Virus record (IMG/VR): IMGVR_UViG_3300010354_012484
Location: 1 to 47,259 of that record
Length of the DNA: 47,259 nt
From: a virus
Reading direction: 5' to 3' (one strand)
Part shown: positions 8,382 through 16,483 of the stretch, piece by piece
Position numbering within the stretch: position 1 is the first letter of the stretch
How the letters are laid out: every line of letters starts with the position of its first letter
Notes under the pieces: generated by a model
What the model saw: only the letters and a program-made list of their open reading frames with translations
Told to the model about the DNA's origin: nothing
Database searches by the model: none
Made by a program: the position numbers and the translations under genes

Positions 8382-9744
8382 CGGTCTCGCAGGTTTCTAA
8401 GAAATGTTTAAGTTCGGGAAAGACTGAGACAAAATCTGTACCGCGTCGACGATCATATTCTCTAAACCATGCGGCAAAATCTCTATAACCTTCTCTCAGT
8501 CGTTGCTCACTGTAGTGAGTTGTCTCCATGTACTTGACCACACGATAGAACTTTTCGTATTCTAGCTCGCTGAACTTATATCTATCAGTATCGTCTAGAT
8601 TCTGCTTGATAAAATCTAGGTGCTGATACATATAAGGCATGAATTCTTCTTTGGGAAGAATATTCATATCATACTGTAAAGGTTCTTTTAGATAGGGAGT
8701 ATCAAATCTGACTCGTTGCCATTTGTTTTGATTGTCATGATTATAACGCTTTCTCCATTCTAAAATTTTAACCAATAGTTTAGAAAAATTTGGCACTGTG
8801 AGAAGATTAAAGGTAATCATAAATGTTATAGGCAGATTAGTCTTGGTTAGATATGTGTCAAAATTTCTTTCCCATATTTCAAGATCCAGGCCTGTTCTAA
8901 TATATTCTGCCTGTGGCCCCCAAGTATCCATGCTGGTGAATATTTTAAAGTCCTTGATCTTCTTATCGGCGATTAGATTATTAACCTTGTCAGTGAGTCT
9001 GTCCAAGAGTATAGGTTTTATGCCAAAGTTACTGTTGATATTCAGTTCTAGGTTGGGTAAAGGATTCTTGTCAAGATCATCTAGCAGCCTCCATGTACTC
9101 TGCTGTAGCAATGGTTCTCCGCCCGTTATACGCAGTATGGTCAAGGTCTTACTTACTTCAGGCCACCATTGCCACCATGCATCCACATAAGGATTTGATT
9201 CTTCTTCATAGATTTTAAAATAGTCAATATCACATCTATGATTATTGACCATGGTATACGGACCGTGTTTTTCTATTTCCTTATAGTAACTGCTGCTGGC
9301 CTTGGGATAACAGTAGCCACATTTGAAATTACACTCATTACCAAAGCTGATTTCAATGTACTGCGGATTAATGTTTTGATCCCAGGGACCGTTTTTGATC
9401 TGTTCGAATCGATCAGCAGTGTAAATTGTGCTGTTTCTTTCTTTTCTATCTGATATGAGATCATCGCCAAGAGCTTCGATATTCCAGCAGTATTGACAAC
9501 CCAAGGGCTTTTCTCCTTTAAGCATGGCAGCACGTTGTGTCTTTTTTTCCCAAGTATTATGCAATGCACTTGGATTGTTTTTGATTTCTTCTAAGGGTAT
9601 GCGATGAGGAGGTGGGTGATAGCAGCTATGTGTTTCTCCAGTCTGTAGATAAATCGTGACATGATGCCATTTAGCCATACAAAACGTCGGACTGATTTCA
9701 TTCATGATAGGAATGAACTGCTGTATTCTTGCTTTATCCTGCAT
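8374..9744 (-). CDS. Twitch domain-containing radical SAM protein, 456 aa
   Basis: The radical SAM motif CNFKCGYC is at residues 138-145 within YIEISFGNECNF, and LRITGGEPLL is the SAM-binding GGEP motif. The N-terminal auxiliary Cys residues are TFCMAKW (Cys22), SCYHPPP (Cys41) and GCQYC (Cys83/86). Unlike the 426 and 468 aa proteins it has a single Cys rather than CC in the middle position. The C-terminus has RRRGTDFVSVFPEL. It lies 11 bases after the upstream glycosyltransferase-like gene and overlaps the next radical SAM start by 8 bases. It is a radical SAM enzyme of unknown substrate. Confidence 0.9.
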   Translation of the reverse strand: MQDKARIQQFIPIMNEISPTFCMAKWHHVTIYLQTGETHSCYHPPPHRIPLEEIKNNPSALHNTWEKKTQRAAMLKGEKPLGCQYCWNIEALGDDLISDRKERNSTIYTADRFEQIKNGPWDQNINPQYIEISFGNECNFKCGYCYPKASSSYYKEIEKHGPYTMVNNHRCDIDYFKIYEEESNPYVDAWWQWWPEVSKTLTILRITGGEPLLQQSTWRLLDDLDKNPLPNLELNINSNFGIKPILLDRLTDKVNNLIADKKIKDFKIFTSMDTWGPQAEYIRTGLDLEIWERNFDTYLTKTNLPITFMITFNLLTVPNFSKLLVKILEWRKRYNHDNQNKWQRVRFDTPYLKEPLQYDMNILPKEEFMPYMYQHLDFIKQNLDDTDRYKFSELEYEKFYRVVKYMETTHYSEQRLREGYRDFAAWFREYDRRRGTDFVSVFPELKHFLETCETDG

Positions 9745-9755
9745 AAAATAATTTC

Positions 9756-10727
9756 CTAGTTTATGGTATTGTCTACGTGATCTTCACGAACCATGGCTCC
9801 TAGTCTTGGAGGATTAATAAAACTTTCTTTGAAAAATCTGCTACCATGTGAATCTAATTCAGCTATTTCTAAGCCCAGTATGCTTCTTAATTCCTCGCCC
9901 AGCATGTGTATTTCACTCAGTAATTTTTCATGACTGTAGGCCCATCCTGTGCTGTTACATCTAGCTGAATCTCCTTCAAATTTGGGCTGCACCTTTTCAC
10001 GCCAGAATTGATCATGCCAATCAAAATCTTTAACGGTTTTAAAATCATATTTGTCTCTGGCACAATTAGCTAGAAAAGCTCCTAGCCTTGTACCAAACAT
10101 TGCCCATAGACCGTTTTCTACATCAGCTCCTACACTGGCCCAAACCAACATACGTTTGTAATTTCTATCATAGACACGCTGTTTAAGATATCTAGGATCT
10201 ACTACTATACCCTTGTCCAAGAGTAATTTAACACCTTCCCTAAATCCTGCACGATAGGCCTGATAGGCGCTGGCATTGTTATGCACATCACTATAAATAT
10301 TGTTCATTTGAAAATAGTGTATGTCCCAGCAGAAATCAACCTGTGATTTGTCATCCTCGGCGGCCTCGTGTGTACGCATCTGCTCTACTACGTGTTTTGG
10401 CCACATTTTAACACCGCCGTTGCCATAAACCAGACCGTTGACTAGATTCTTTGCTGCCCAGCTGATAGTGTCATGTTTGCCTATTTTACTCATGTCAACT
10501 GATATGGTAAAAAATTCATCACGTACGATATTATCAGCATCAATGGTGATAAATCTATCTGTTTCTGATTGTGCTGCTGCTGCCTTATGCGCTGCGTCAA
10601 AACCTTTGACACCATGCACACGCTTGGCCCATGGTGCTTTTTCTAAGAGATCTGCATAGTTGCGATCAGCATTAGGTTCATCATAGCTTAAAAACACAAT
10701 GTCAAAATTTGTAATAGGAATTATCAT
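9756..10727 (-). CDS. Glycosyltransferase-like protein with DxD motif, long paralogue, 323 aa
   Basis: This is the clearest member of the four-gene family: IVFLSYDEPNADRNY, KRVHGVKGFDAAHKAAA, FITIDADNIV (Asp63-Asp65), KNLVNGLVYGNGGVKMW, THEAAEDD, QVDFCWD and YRAGFREGVKLL. The N-terminal strand, DxD and GNGG loop fit a GT-A nucleotide-sugar transferase, although I do not recognise a named CAZy family. It is the first of the four to be transcribed and is separated from the others by two radical SAM genes. The start overlaps the upstream unknown gene by 26 bases. The acceptor is unknown. Confidence 0.58.
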   Translation of the reverse strand: MIIPITNFDIVFLSYDEPNADRNYADLLEKAPWAKRVHGVKGFDAAHKAAAAQSETDRFITIDADNIVRDEFFTISVDMSKIGKHDTISWAAKNLVNGLVYGNGGVKMWPKHVVEQMRTHEAAEDDKSQVDFCWDIHYFQMNNIYSDVHNNASAYQAYRAGFREGVKLLLDKGIVVDPRYLKQRVYDRNYKRMLVWASVGADVENGLWAMFGTRLGAFLANCARDKYDFKTVKDFDWHDQFWREKVQPKFEGDSARCNSTGWAYSHEKLLSEIHMLGEELRSILGLEIAELDSHGSRFFKESFINPPRLGAMVREDHVDNTIN

Positions 10728-11688
10728 GTACGTTCTCTATATGTATATGGGCAAGATCTGTTATGACCTTAACTGGTTTATTAGTTTTCAAATCATATGA
10801 AAACATATTATAATTATCTAGTATTCCTGAATTAAAATTCACAACGTCAATAATTTCACTGGGATCAAATGCATTATAGATATAGAATACTATACGATCC
10901 TTATGAATGAACAAGTGATCATGTCGATTCAAGACACTCTGAAAGACCAATTGATTATTCGTCTGCTTGTACAGTATAGCAGGTTTATAGTCAATGTCAA
11001 GTACTTGAGGTTCATATGCTTGATCACTAACTGATATATTTAGATCATGATCATAGTGTATAAATTCGAAACGATTAAAGTTTTCAGCACTGTCGGGTAG
11101 CCATTGGCAATTAAAACTAAGCTCATGAACGTCCACCAGCTTTCTAATATTCAAACTTAGCTTGTCGTAGAGTCTTGCTCGTTCGTTGCCATCTATACAG
11201 AATATTTCTAGGTATTGAGGCAATCGTGATATCTGAGTTTCAGTAGTTAATTCATTGGTGTAGTCTTTCTTGAAATTTTCCCAGATAAAGTTAGCACGTA
11301 TCTTTTTGGTGATGACATCACAGTCAAGATGTATGTATTGAGACTGATTCTTGTAGCCAAACACATAGTCAAATTCGCCTTTTCTAGTGTATCGATCCCT
11401 GATCAGCTGCCGTGTCTTGGTTTTATAGTCGTATTTGATACGTAGATTGCTAAGACTTAGTTTATTATTAAAAAGTCTATCAATAAGATCATTGCTTTGA
11501 GCTTGAATAATGCCAAACCTTGGATCATCATGATTTTCATCTTGCGGGCTAATACCTACGACATTGTAGGTCAGCTTGTCATAGTGAACATAATAGGTGG
11601 TATCAGCCTGCTCTCGCTGTCGAAGAATGGTCTTTTGTATGTCAAATTCGCCATCTTCATCTAGAATTAACTCAGGTTCTTCATTCAT
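10702..11688 (-). CDS. Unknown protein, 328 aa
   Basis: I do not recognise a family. The first 30 residues are very acidic (EEPELILDEDGEFD) and contain no signal peptide. The rest looks like a soluble beta-rich protein with many Tyr, Asp and Asn residues, for example FDYVFGYKN, YIHLDCDVITKK and FEFIHYDHDLNISVSDQ. No membrane segment or Cys cluster is visible. Its start overlaps the glycosyltransferase-like gene upstream in an ATGA. The beta-rich, Asp/Asn/Tyr-rich make-up would suit a virion surface or carbohydrate-binding protein, but this is a guess. Confidence 0.7.
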   Translation of the reverse strand: MNEEPELILDEDGEFDIQKTILRQREQADTTYYVHYDKLTYNVVGISPQDENHDDPRFGIIQAQSNDLIDRLFNNKLSLSNLRIKYDYKTKTRQLIRDRYTRKGEFDYVFGYKNQSQYIHLDCDVITKKIRANFIWENFKKDYTNELTTETQISRLPQYLEIFCIDGNERARLYDKLSLNIRKLVDVHELSFNCQWLPDSAENFNRFEFIHYDHDLNISVSDQAYEPQVLDIDYKPAILYKQTNNQLVFQSVLNRHDHLFIHKDRIVFYIYNAFDPSEIIDVVNFNSGILDNYNMFSYDLKTNKPVKVITDLAHIHIENVHDNSYYKF

Positions 11689-12515
11689 TGATACTTGTTA
11701 TTTAGATTGGTTATAACGTTGTCGTTGAGCCAATCAGGCCTATGATAGTTGACTAAGCCGCTTTGAATAAAATTTTCAACCTTAAATTCTCCGGTTTCAT
11801 TAACCCAATATCCAAGAAATTCACTCCAAGGTCTTGTATTCCAATTAAGGCTGTTAGGACGATTTTCCTGTTTGGTAAGATCTATACACTTGACAAAGTC
11901 GAACTTATTTATTTTATAACTAGATATAGTGTAAAGAAAACTCATCATCCATTCAGGCCAAACATATTTAGGAAAGTTTGGCACGCTTTTTTGGTTCTTA
12001 AAGTAACGAATGAATTCCGCTTGATCATAGTGAGTGCCAAAAAGAAGTCCCAAACCTAGAATACTTTCAGCTCCACGACCCCGGTTGTAAAATACAGCAT
12101 TCAGTATTGATGTATCCGAAAAAGTTCTTTTTTCAATGGCTCCGTGATAGTAACAGTCTGGATCAATGACTGTGTTATTAAAATTAAATCTATTCTTAGG
12201 TAATACTACCGCACTCATTCCTAGCAAATTTTCCCATGTAGCCGGATTAAAATGTGTTAGTATCTGATTAGGAGACAGAACTATACTGGCATTATATGGA
12301 CTTTCTAGGCAGGACTTAAAATAAAGCGGTGTTTCGTAATAATTTTCCAAGAGTATACGTTTATCAAAGCCGTGCCATAGATCTGAACCTAGATACTCTG
12401 TAGTTACTACAGATATAGGTCTATCATGATCATGATATCGAATAGTCTTAGCCAAGAGGTTAACCTGCTTGAGTGTGTCATAATTGGCCTGTGTTATCAA
12501 GTATCCCTCACTCAT
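11685..12515 (-). CDS. Glycosyltransferase-like protein, 276 aa
   Basis: The N-terminus (GYLITQANYDTLKQVNLLAKTIR, then PISVVTTEYL) has the layout seen in the next gene upstream and in GT8-like sugar transferases: a strand, a helix with a run of small residues, then a second strand. The DxD region is not clear here (SIVLSPNQIL lies where the sister gene has MMDVDYLIGN), so catalytic metal binding may be lost. Conserved-looking aromatic segments follow, such as YVWPEWMMSFLY and LNWNTRPWSEFLGYW. It overlaps the upstream and downstream genes by 8 and 4 bases. Function is inferred from weak similarity to its neighbour. Confidence 0.45.
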   Translation of the reverse strand: MSEGYLITQANYDTLKQVNLLAKTIRYHDHDRPISVVTTEYLGSDLWHGFDKRILLENYYETPLYFKSCLESPYNASIVLSPNQILTHFNPATWENLLGMSAVVLPKNRFNFNNTVIDPDCYYHGAIEKRTFSDTSILNAVFYNRGRGAESILGLGLLFGTHYDQAEFIRYFKNQKSVPNFPKYVWPEWMMSFLYTISSYKINKFDFVKCIDLTKQENRPNSLNWNTRPWSEFLGYWVNETGEFKVENFIQSGLVNYHRPDWLNDNVITNLNNKYQ

Positions 12516-13404
12516 AGGCCAGTCTCTTAAAGTCGTAGTAGTGTCTTAGTATGGCTAGCTTATTCATAATATGAACGTTTTCATTTTTGATTCGACTACA
12601 GATATTTTTCCATAATTCACTGGGATCCGGACAGACCATGATATAATCATTGAGGTCTTTAACCTGAGCGATGTCATCAATCTGTTCGCTAAATCGCATG
12701 ACTTTGCCAGGTAGTTCAGTGATAATATTACCCTGCATGTGTCCGTTTAGAATATGGGCTGCAATGCTGACCGCATAGTCTGTTCTATAAAGTACACCAG
12801 GAAATTTATATAACCACTTGTAATAGTTGTAGTTATTTTTTACATGTTCCCATATGCCAAAAAATAACTGAGCTAATTCACTGTCACTGCGCCAGTAGAC
12901 CACAGTACTCCACCACATGTCAATACCATCAGGATTTAATTTCTGTTCCCATATCCTGGGCTTGTAGTTACGAACACTGATTGCATTTTTATACATAGCT
13001 ACTTCATAATCTGTATCAAATATAGCATCAAGAGTATTGTTGCCAATCAGATAATCTACATCCATCATGATGGTTTGATTATAAGGAGTTCTTTCAAAGA
13101 TACTGTGTTTGTTTTTATTATTAAATTGAGTGGTAAATTCATGCCATGGACTGTCCCTGTGTGCTCTGGTATTCTGCTCGTGTTGCACATCTTCTACAAT
13201 GATTTTGTCAAAAGTTTCGGCTGCTAGGTCAACAGGAATTTCACGCTCAAGAGCTGTCAATGTAGGATAGTCTGTCAGTAAGGTGACATGATTGGTCTGC
13301 ATGTACTTTTTTACAGTTCTTGCAGTGAGAATAGCTAGTTTTTCATAGGCTATTTTTTCATTATTATAGGCAATTAACAGTATGCCTTTTTCAAAATTTT
13401 TCAT
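12508..13404 (-). CDS. Glycosyltransferase-like protein with DVD motif, 298 aa
   Basis: The protein opens with a nucleotide-sugar-transferase-like strand and helix (GILLIAYNNE, LAILTARTVKKY, HVTLLTD) and has IMMDVDYLIGN with a DxD at Asp115-Asp117, which would bind metal and nucleotide sugar. Later segments WWSTVVYWRS and YRTDYAVSIAAHIL resemble the acceptor-side part of GT8-like enzymes. It starts at a TAATG junction with the 123 aa gene and overlaps the 276 aa relative downstream. It is distinct in sequence from the four-member DxD family nearby. The substrate is unknown. Confidence 0.55.
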   Translation of the reverse strand: MKNFEKGILLIAYNNEKIAYEKLAILTARTVKKYMQTNHVTLLTDYPTLTALEREIPVDLAAETFDKIIVEDVQHEQNTRAHRDSPWHEFTTQFNNKNKHSIFERTPYNQTIMMDVDYLIGNNTLDAIFDTDYEVAMYKNAISVRNYKPRIWEQKLNPDGIDMWWSTVVYWRSDSELAQLFFGIWEHVKNNYNYYKWLYKFPGVLYRTDYAVSIAAHILNGHMQGNIITELPGKVMRFSEQIDDIAQVKDLNDYIMVCPDPSELWKNICSRIKNENVHIMNKLAILRHYYDFKRLAYE

Positions 13405-13775
13405 TACTGGTCTTGAACAATTTCTTCTTTAAAATCTACTAAATTTTTGGTGTCACGATGGCGTTTTAATTTTTCTGCTTCGCTGTAGTATTCATTCAGT
13501 GCTTCGGTATAGGCACTCAGTAATTTAGCATGAAAATCTGGTAAATTGTTGACCATCACAGGATTTTCATTATCGTCTAAAAACACATAGCGATCTACTT
13601 CCAAATCAACTAATTGTTTAACAAAGACTATCAGGTCTATTCTAGCTGTAAATAGTGCGTTTGAATAGCCGATGGTCAGCATGGTACTCATTCGCTGTTT
13701 TAGATTAAGTTTTTGATTGTTTAGTGTAAGTCTGTAATTACTAAAGTCTAAGGCAGCTTTTAGCTTGTCATCCAT
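13404..13775 (-). CDS. Unknown small protein, 123 aa
   Basis: A soluble, mostly helical protein with no recognised motif. The N-terminal part has repeated Leu/Asn residues (LTLNNQKLNLKQRM), the middle is hydrophobic (LIVFVKQLVDLEVDRYVFLDD) and the C-terminal third is a charged helix (ALNEYYSEAEKLKRHRD). The upstream gap to the fibre gene holds a GGAG ribosome binding site and a late-promoter-like octamer (13806-13813), so this gene may begin a separate late transcript covering the radical SAM cassette. It could be a small structural or chaperone protein; function unknown. Confidence 0.65.
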   Translation of the reverse strand: MDDKLKAALDFSNYRLTLNNQKLNLKQRMSTMLTIGYSNALFTARIDLIVFVKQLVDLEVDRYVFLDDNENPVMVNNLPDFHAKLLSAYTEALNEYYSEAEKLKRHRDTKNLVDFKEEIVQDQ

Positions 13776-13805
13776 TCAGAACTCCGATTATATTAGCATA
13801 TAATC

Positions 13806-13813
13806 TATTTATG
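13806..13813 (-). promoter_or_regulatory. Late-promoter-like octamer CATAAATA
   Basis: On the minus strand the sequence reads CATAAATA, one base from the T4 late promoter octamer TATAAATA recognised by gp55. It ends 31 bases before the ATG of the 123 aa gene, leaving room for the GGAG ribosome binding site. It would drive the cassette from 13.8 kb leftward. The call rests on motif and position only. Confidence 0.5.
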
Positions 13814-13828
13814 ATTGACAAATAGTAA

Positions 13829-14917
13829 TTAAGTAGAAGATGAACCAGAATATACAGGTGCGGCAATAGAAAATGATGCAGAATTATTGGTCTTAGATGT
13901 GGCTTTTCTGCTTTCTACATAAAGTGAGTGTGTTCCAGATGTTGTGGCTGGATTAGTTGACGTTAATCTAACTGTTAGTATGACTCGTACAGGGCCGATT
14001 ACATAGGTAGGACCAGTGCTTATTACTCGGCCAAATACTTTGATATTTCTTGTGGATACACAGCCATAACCATAGCCTCCATATCCATATCCACCATAAC
14101 CATAGCCTCCATATCCATAGCCACCATAACCATAGCCATATCCGCCACAATTCCCATATCCATATCCATATCCATATCCATATCCACCGTACCCATAACC
14201 ACCGTACCCATAACCACCGTATCCATATCCTGAATCATGATTAGCTGTGAGCAGTAACTGATCTGTAGCTGTAAGGTCTCGAAATCCTTTGCCTTCACTT
14301 ATAATATTTGCACTGGTAGATGTAGTATTGGTTAATGATACACTGACCGTCCCTAATTTTTGGTAGACAGGGTCCCATTGACTGTCAACACTGGTTCCGC
14401 CAGTTCTTAAAAGATTCAGTCTTATTGACCCAGCACTGTTAAAAAAGTATCTCGCACGATCATAATCTGCGAATTGTAGGTTGACTGTATAGTTCAGTAG
14501 ACTACCAAATCCTCCTGTTCGGGCTATATTACCTAGAACAGATATAGCTGTTTGGCCAGCAGCGGCAATATTCTTCTTATTATTTACATCTGTGGCCACT
14601 GTTTGAATATCTTGCCAAATATTTGCTGTGACTTTTTGTCCTACAATAACACGGTCAAGATTATATATGCTTCCTACATGATCTGCACTGAGATTTAATC
14701 TATCAACAACTTCATTAACTAGAGTTGCTGTGATTTTTTTACCTGCATAGGCAAAAGTGGCTGCATCATTGCCCCAACCAAATTGTTGATTGGCCTTGGC
14801 AGTGGCGTTGGCAGGTGGACTACTATCTGGATAGTTATCTGCAAAAACTTTATTAGTGGCATTGACTAACTCGTTATAGTCAGCCGCCGTTATCTTCTTA
14901 CCAACACCAATTGTCAT
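13829..14917 (-). CDS. Tail fibre/adhesin-like protein with Gly-Tyr repeat, 362 aa
   Basis: The N-terminal third holds three copies of a short module with the pattern VG-KKIT-A-N followed by a helix: VGKKITAADYNELVNATN, AGKKITATLVNEVVDRLN and VGQKVTANIWQDIQTVA. A beta-rich part follows, then a low-complexity Gly-Tyr repeat at residues 230-285, and a C-terminal beta-rich domain (KVFGRVISTG, YVIGPVRVILTVRLTS). Gly-rich islands in a fibre-tip protein recall the polyglycine helices of gp38-type adhesins of T-even relatives, which contact the receptor. It sits with other fibre genes below the baseplate block and overlaps the upstream start by one base. A virion fibre or adhesin role is likely but inferred. 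Confidence 0.65.
   Translation of the reverse strand: MTIGVGKKITAADYNELVNATNKVFADNYPDSSPPANATAKANQQFGWGNDAATFAYAGKKITATLVNEVVDRLNLSADHVGSIYNLDRVIVGQKVTANIWQDIQTVATDVNNKKNIAAAGQTAISVLGNIARTGGFGSLLNYTVNLQFADYDRARYFFNSAGSIRLNLLRTGGTSVDSQWDPVYQKLGTVSVSLTNTTSTSANIISEGKGFRDLTATDQLLLTANHDSGYGYGGYGYGGYGYGGYGYGYGYGYGNCGGYGYGYGGYGYGGYGYGGYGYGGYGYGCVSTRNIKVFGRVISTGPTYVIGPVRVILTVRLTSTNPATTSGTHSLYVESRKATSKTNNSASFSIAAPVYSGSSST
14063..14230 (-). repeat. Gly-Tyr tandem repeat coding tract (168 bp)
   Basis: This tract encodes residues 230-285 of the fibre-like protein as iterations of GYGYG and YGYGG, broken once near the middle by NCGG. At the DNA level it is a degenerate repeat of GGxTAT-type units. Such tracts can change length by slippage or recombination. 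A single Cys lies inside the tract and another directly after it. Confidence 0.95.
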
Positions 14918-15837
14918 TATTTTGCACCTACAGCGATTTCAACTGCGCCAATATCATCATATGTCTTAGATCTAATAGCTCGACCAATTACTGCAAAACT
15001 ATCACAATGATCAGCTACCATGCCAATACCCGGAATTTCGCTTGCAACAATTCTTTGCCCTTGGCGAACTGTGCCTTTGACTAGACAAGGCACACGACCT
15101 TTAAGAGCTACAGGATAGGCATGTTCACTGTATTTTTCTTTGGCGTTTAGTAAAAATCCTGGTGCTGTACTTATTACTCCAAAAATTTCATTATCGAATT
15201 GATGAGAAGTCTTAGTAATTTCTGCTTGCCCGCCTAGTTTAACTAGATGCCCTGGAACAAGTTCTATGTCACTGCGATAAATTTCTGCCATGTCAGCAAA
15301 TTCTGCTTCCATACTTCTGCCGCGTATTTTGTAATTTCCAGATTCGCCGTCGTTATCTGTACCGCTCATGTTTAGGTTAATACCTTGTCCTATTGTAGGG
15401 AATATGGTCTGTAGACCAGTATCCAAATGTGGAGTATAAGTAGATGTGTCACTGCTGACTATGGCTACAATAATATTATTAACCTTGATCTTCATTGCAG
15501 GGTGCAGTATACTATTAGTATCTTTGATAAAGGTTGTGTCAAAACCTGTGCTGGGCCCACCTATGATGTTTAGACCACCCAGGGGATACCAACCACCAAT
15601 GGTGTAGACATAGAGCACACTCTCGCTGCTTTTCCACCACAATTGACCAATCACTGGATTGCTAGGAGCTGCTGGATTACTAAAATGTTCCAGCATTTGT
15701 ACCAGATTCTCGGCCATTATTTCACCGTAACCTGAATAATTTTTACCTACAAGTCTGATTGGACTGGTTGTATCAATGGTCCTATCAGCTACTATAGTTA
15801 GTCGTGTACCATCTGTTTTTGTAACGTCATATGCCAT
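14917..15837 (-). CDS. Tail fibre-like structural protein with C-terminal chaperone/protease-like domain, 306 aa
   Basis: The N-terminal part (SPIRLVGKNYSGYGE, then NPVIGQLWWKSSESVLYVYTIGGWYPLGG) resembles fibre proteins of marine T4-like phages that display a text-like 'what-you-see' beta module. The C-terminal 120 residues begin EAEFADMAEIY and include ELVPGHLVKLGG, FGVISTAPGFLLN, VALKGRVPCLVKGTVRQGQ and GAVEIAVG. This layout recurs at the C-terminus of phage fibre proteins and resembles peptidase G2/intramolecular chaperone domains. I do not see a clear catalytic residue set. It lies between two other virion genes; an AAAGGA ribosome binding site precedes the start. Confidence 0.65.
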   Translation of the reverse strand: MAYDVTKTDGTRLTIVADRTIDTTSPIRLVGKNYSGYGEIMAENLVQMLEHFSNPAAPSNPVIGQLWWKSSESVLYVYTIGGWYPLGGLNIIGGPSTGFDTTFIKDTNSILHPAMKIKVNNIIVAIVSSDTSTYTPHLDTGLQTIFPTIGQGINLNMSGTDNDGESGNYKIRGRSMEAEFADMAEIYRSDIELVPGHLVKLGGQAEITKTSHQFDNEIFGVISTAPGFLLNAKEKYSEHAYPVALKGRVPCLVKGTVRQGQRIVASEIPGIGMVADHCDSFAVIGRAIRSKTYDDIGAVEIAVGAK

Positions 15838-15857
15838 CTGCGAATTCCTTTATCGTA

Positions 15858-15865
15858 TATTTAGC
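15858..15865 (-). promoter_or_regulatory. Late-promoter-like octamer GCTAAATA (variant)
   Basis: The minus-strand sequence is GCTAAATA, followed by a short AT-rich stretch and an AAAGGA ribosome binding site before the ATG of the 306 aa gene. It matches the last six bases, TAAATA, of the T4 late octamer. The same order (TAAATA, then about 8 bases, then AAGGA) precedes the 193 aa gene and gp6. Confidence 0.4.
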
Positions 15866-15871
15866 AAATTT

Positions 15872-16453
15872 CTACAACCTAATTCTTAAAGTATAAACTA
15901 TTTGAATCACTCTTCCAGCATTTTTTGTCACCGGCTCAAACACTATATGACTAAGCAAATAGCCTGTATTCGGGCCACTTTGACCACGATTTTTAAGCCC
16001 TATTTCATTGAAAATAATTTCTCCTGCTACTGCACTGCCCACATCAGGCTGATTTTCTTCCAGAGTACAGGTTATGATTAAGTCTGTATAAGGCAAACCT
16101 TCCGAATGCTGCACACTGACATTATTTCTAGTAGCGTCATCATTATAAACCATGTCAATCTCATCTACAACTTTATAATAGATTGGATTATACAGTTCTG
16201 CTACAGTGCCTAACTCTAGATTTTCTGTGACATCTTTATAGGTAATACTGCCTGTTTCATCAATCACAGTTCCACCATTACCCATGTGCAGTTCATAGAT
16301 ATAGTTAGAATTATTACCCTGCAACATGTTAGCAATTGCAATGCTCATGGTTTCTGAGTTGACTGCATTGGCACCTTCAAATAATATAGTATTGTTGGTT
16401 AGGTCATAGATCTTAACATAACCATCAATTGTCAATTTACATTCTTTTAACAT
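15872..16453 (-). CDS. Putative virion structural protein, 193 aa
   Basis: A beta-rich soluble protein with no named family that I recognise. It opens LKECKLTIDGYVKIYD and contains SIAIANMLQG, ELHMGNGGTVIDETG and IIFNEIGLKNRGQ, the last resembling strands in small tail-tip or baseplate-associated proteins that end in RVIQIVYTLRIRL. Position between the gp7-position gene and fibre-like genes supports a tail or baseplate role. An AAGGAA ribosome binding site and a late-promoter-like element lie just upstream. Confidence 0.55.
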   Translation of the reverse strand: MLKECKLTIDGYVKIYDLTNNTILFEGANAVNSETMSIAIANMLQGNNSNYIYELHMGNGGTVIDETGSITYKDVTENLELGTVAELYNPIYYKVVDEIDMVYNDDATRNNVSVQHSEGLPYTDLIITCTLEENQPDVGSAVAGEIIFNEIGLKNRGQSGPNTGYLLSHIVFEPVTKNAGRVIQIVYTLRIRL

Positions 16454-16470
16454 TTGTTTTCCTTATACTA

Positions 16471-16478
16471 TATTTACT
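16471..16478 (-). promoter_or_regulatory. Late-promoter-like octamer AGTAAATA (variant)
   Basis: The minus strand reads AGTAAATA followed by TAGTATAAGGA, nearly the same as upstream of gp6 (AGTAAATAGACTATAAGGA). It precedes the 193 aa gene by 17 bases. The repeated arrangement supports a functional late promoter plus ribosome binding site, though the first two bases depart from the T4 octamer. Confidence 0.45.
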
Positions 16479-16483
16479 TGAAT

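Noticed and set aside
11906-11913. AATAAATA inside the 276 aa gene as a late promoter
   Set aside because: It encodes Asn-Lys codons within a conserved reading frame and is over 200 bases from the next start.
14063-14230. CRISPR array
   Set aside because: The repeat is a coding low-complexity tract with no spacers of even size.
13968-14298. Open frames opposite to and overlapping the Gly-Tyr tract, rich in His, Trp or Met/Asp
   Set aside because: They are shadows of the repeat in other frames, with no ribosome binding site and extreme composition.
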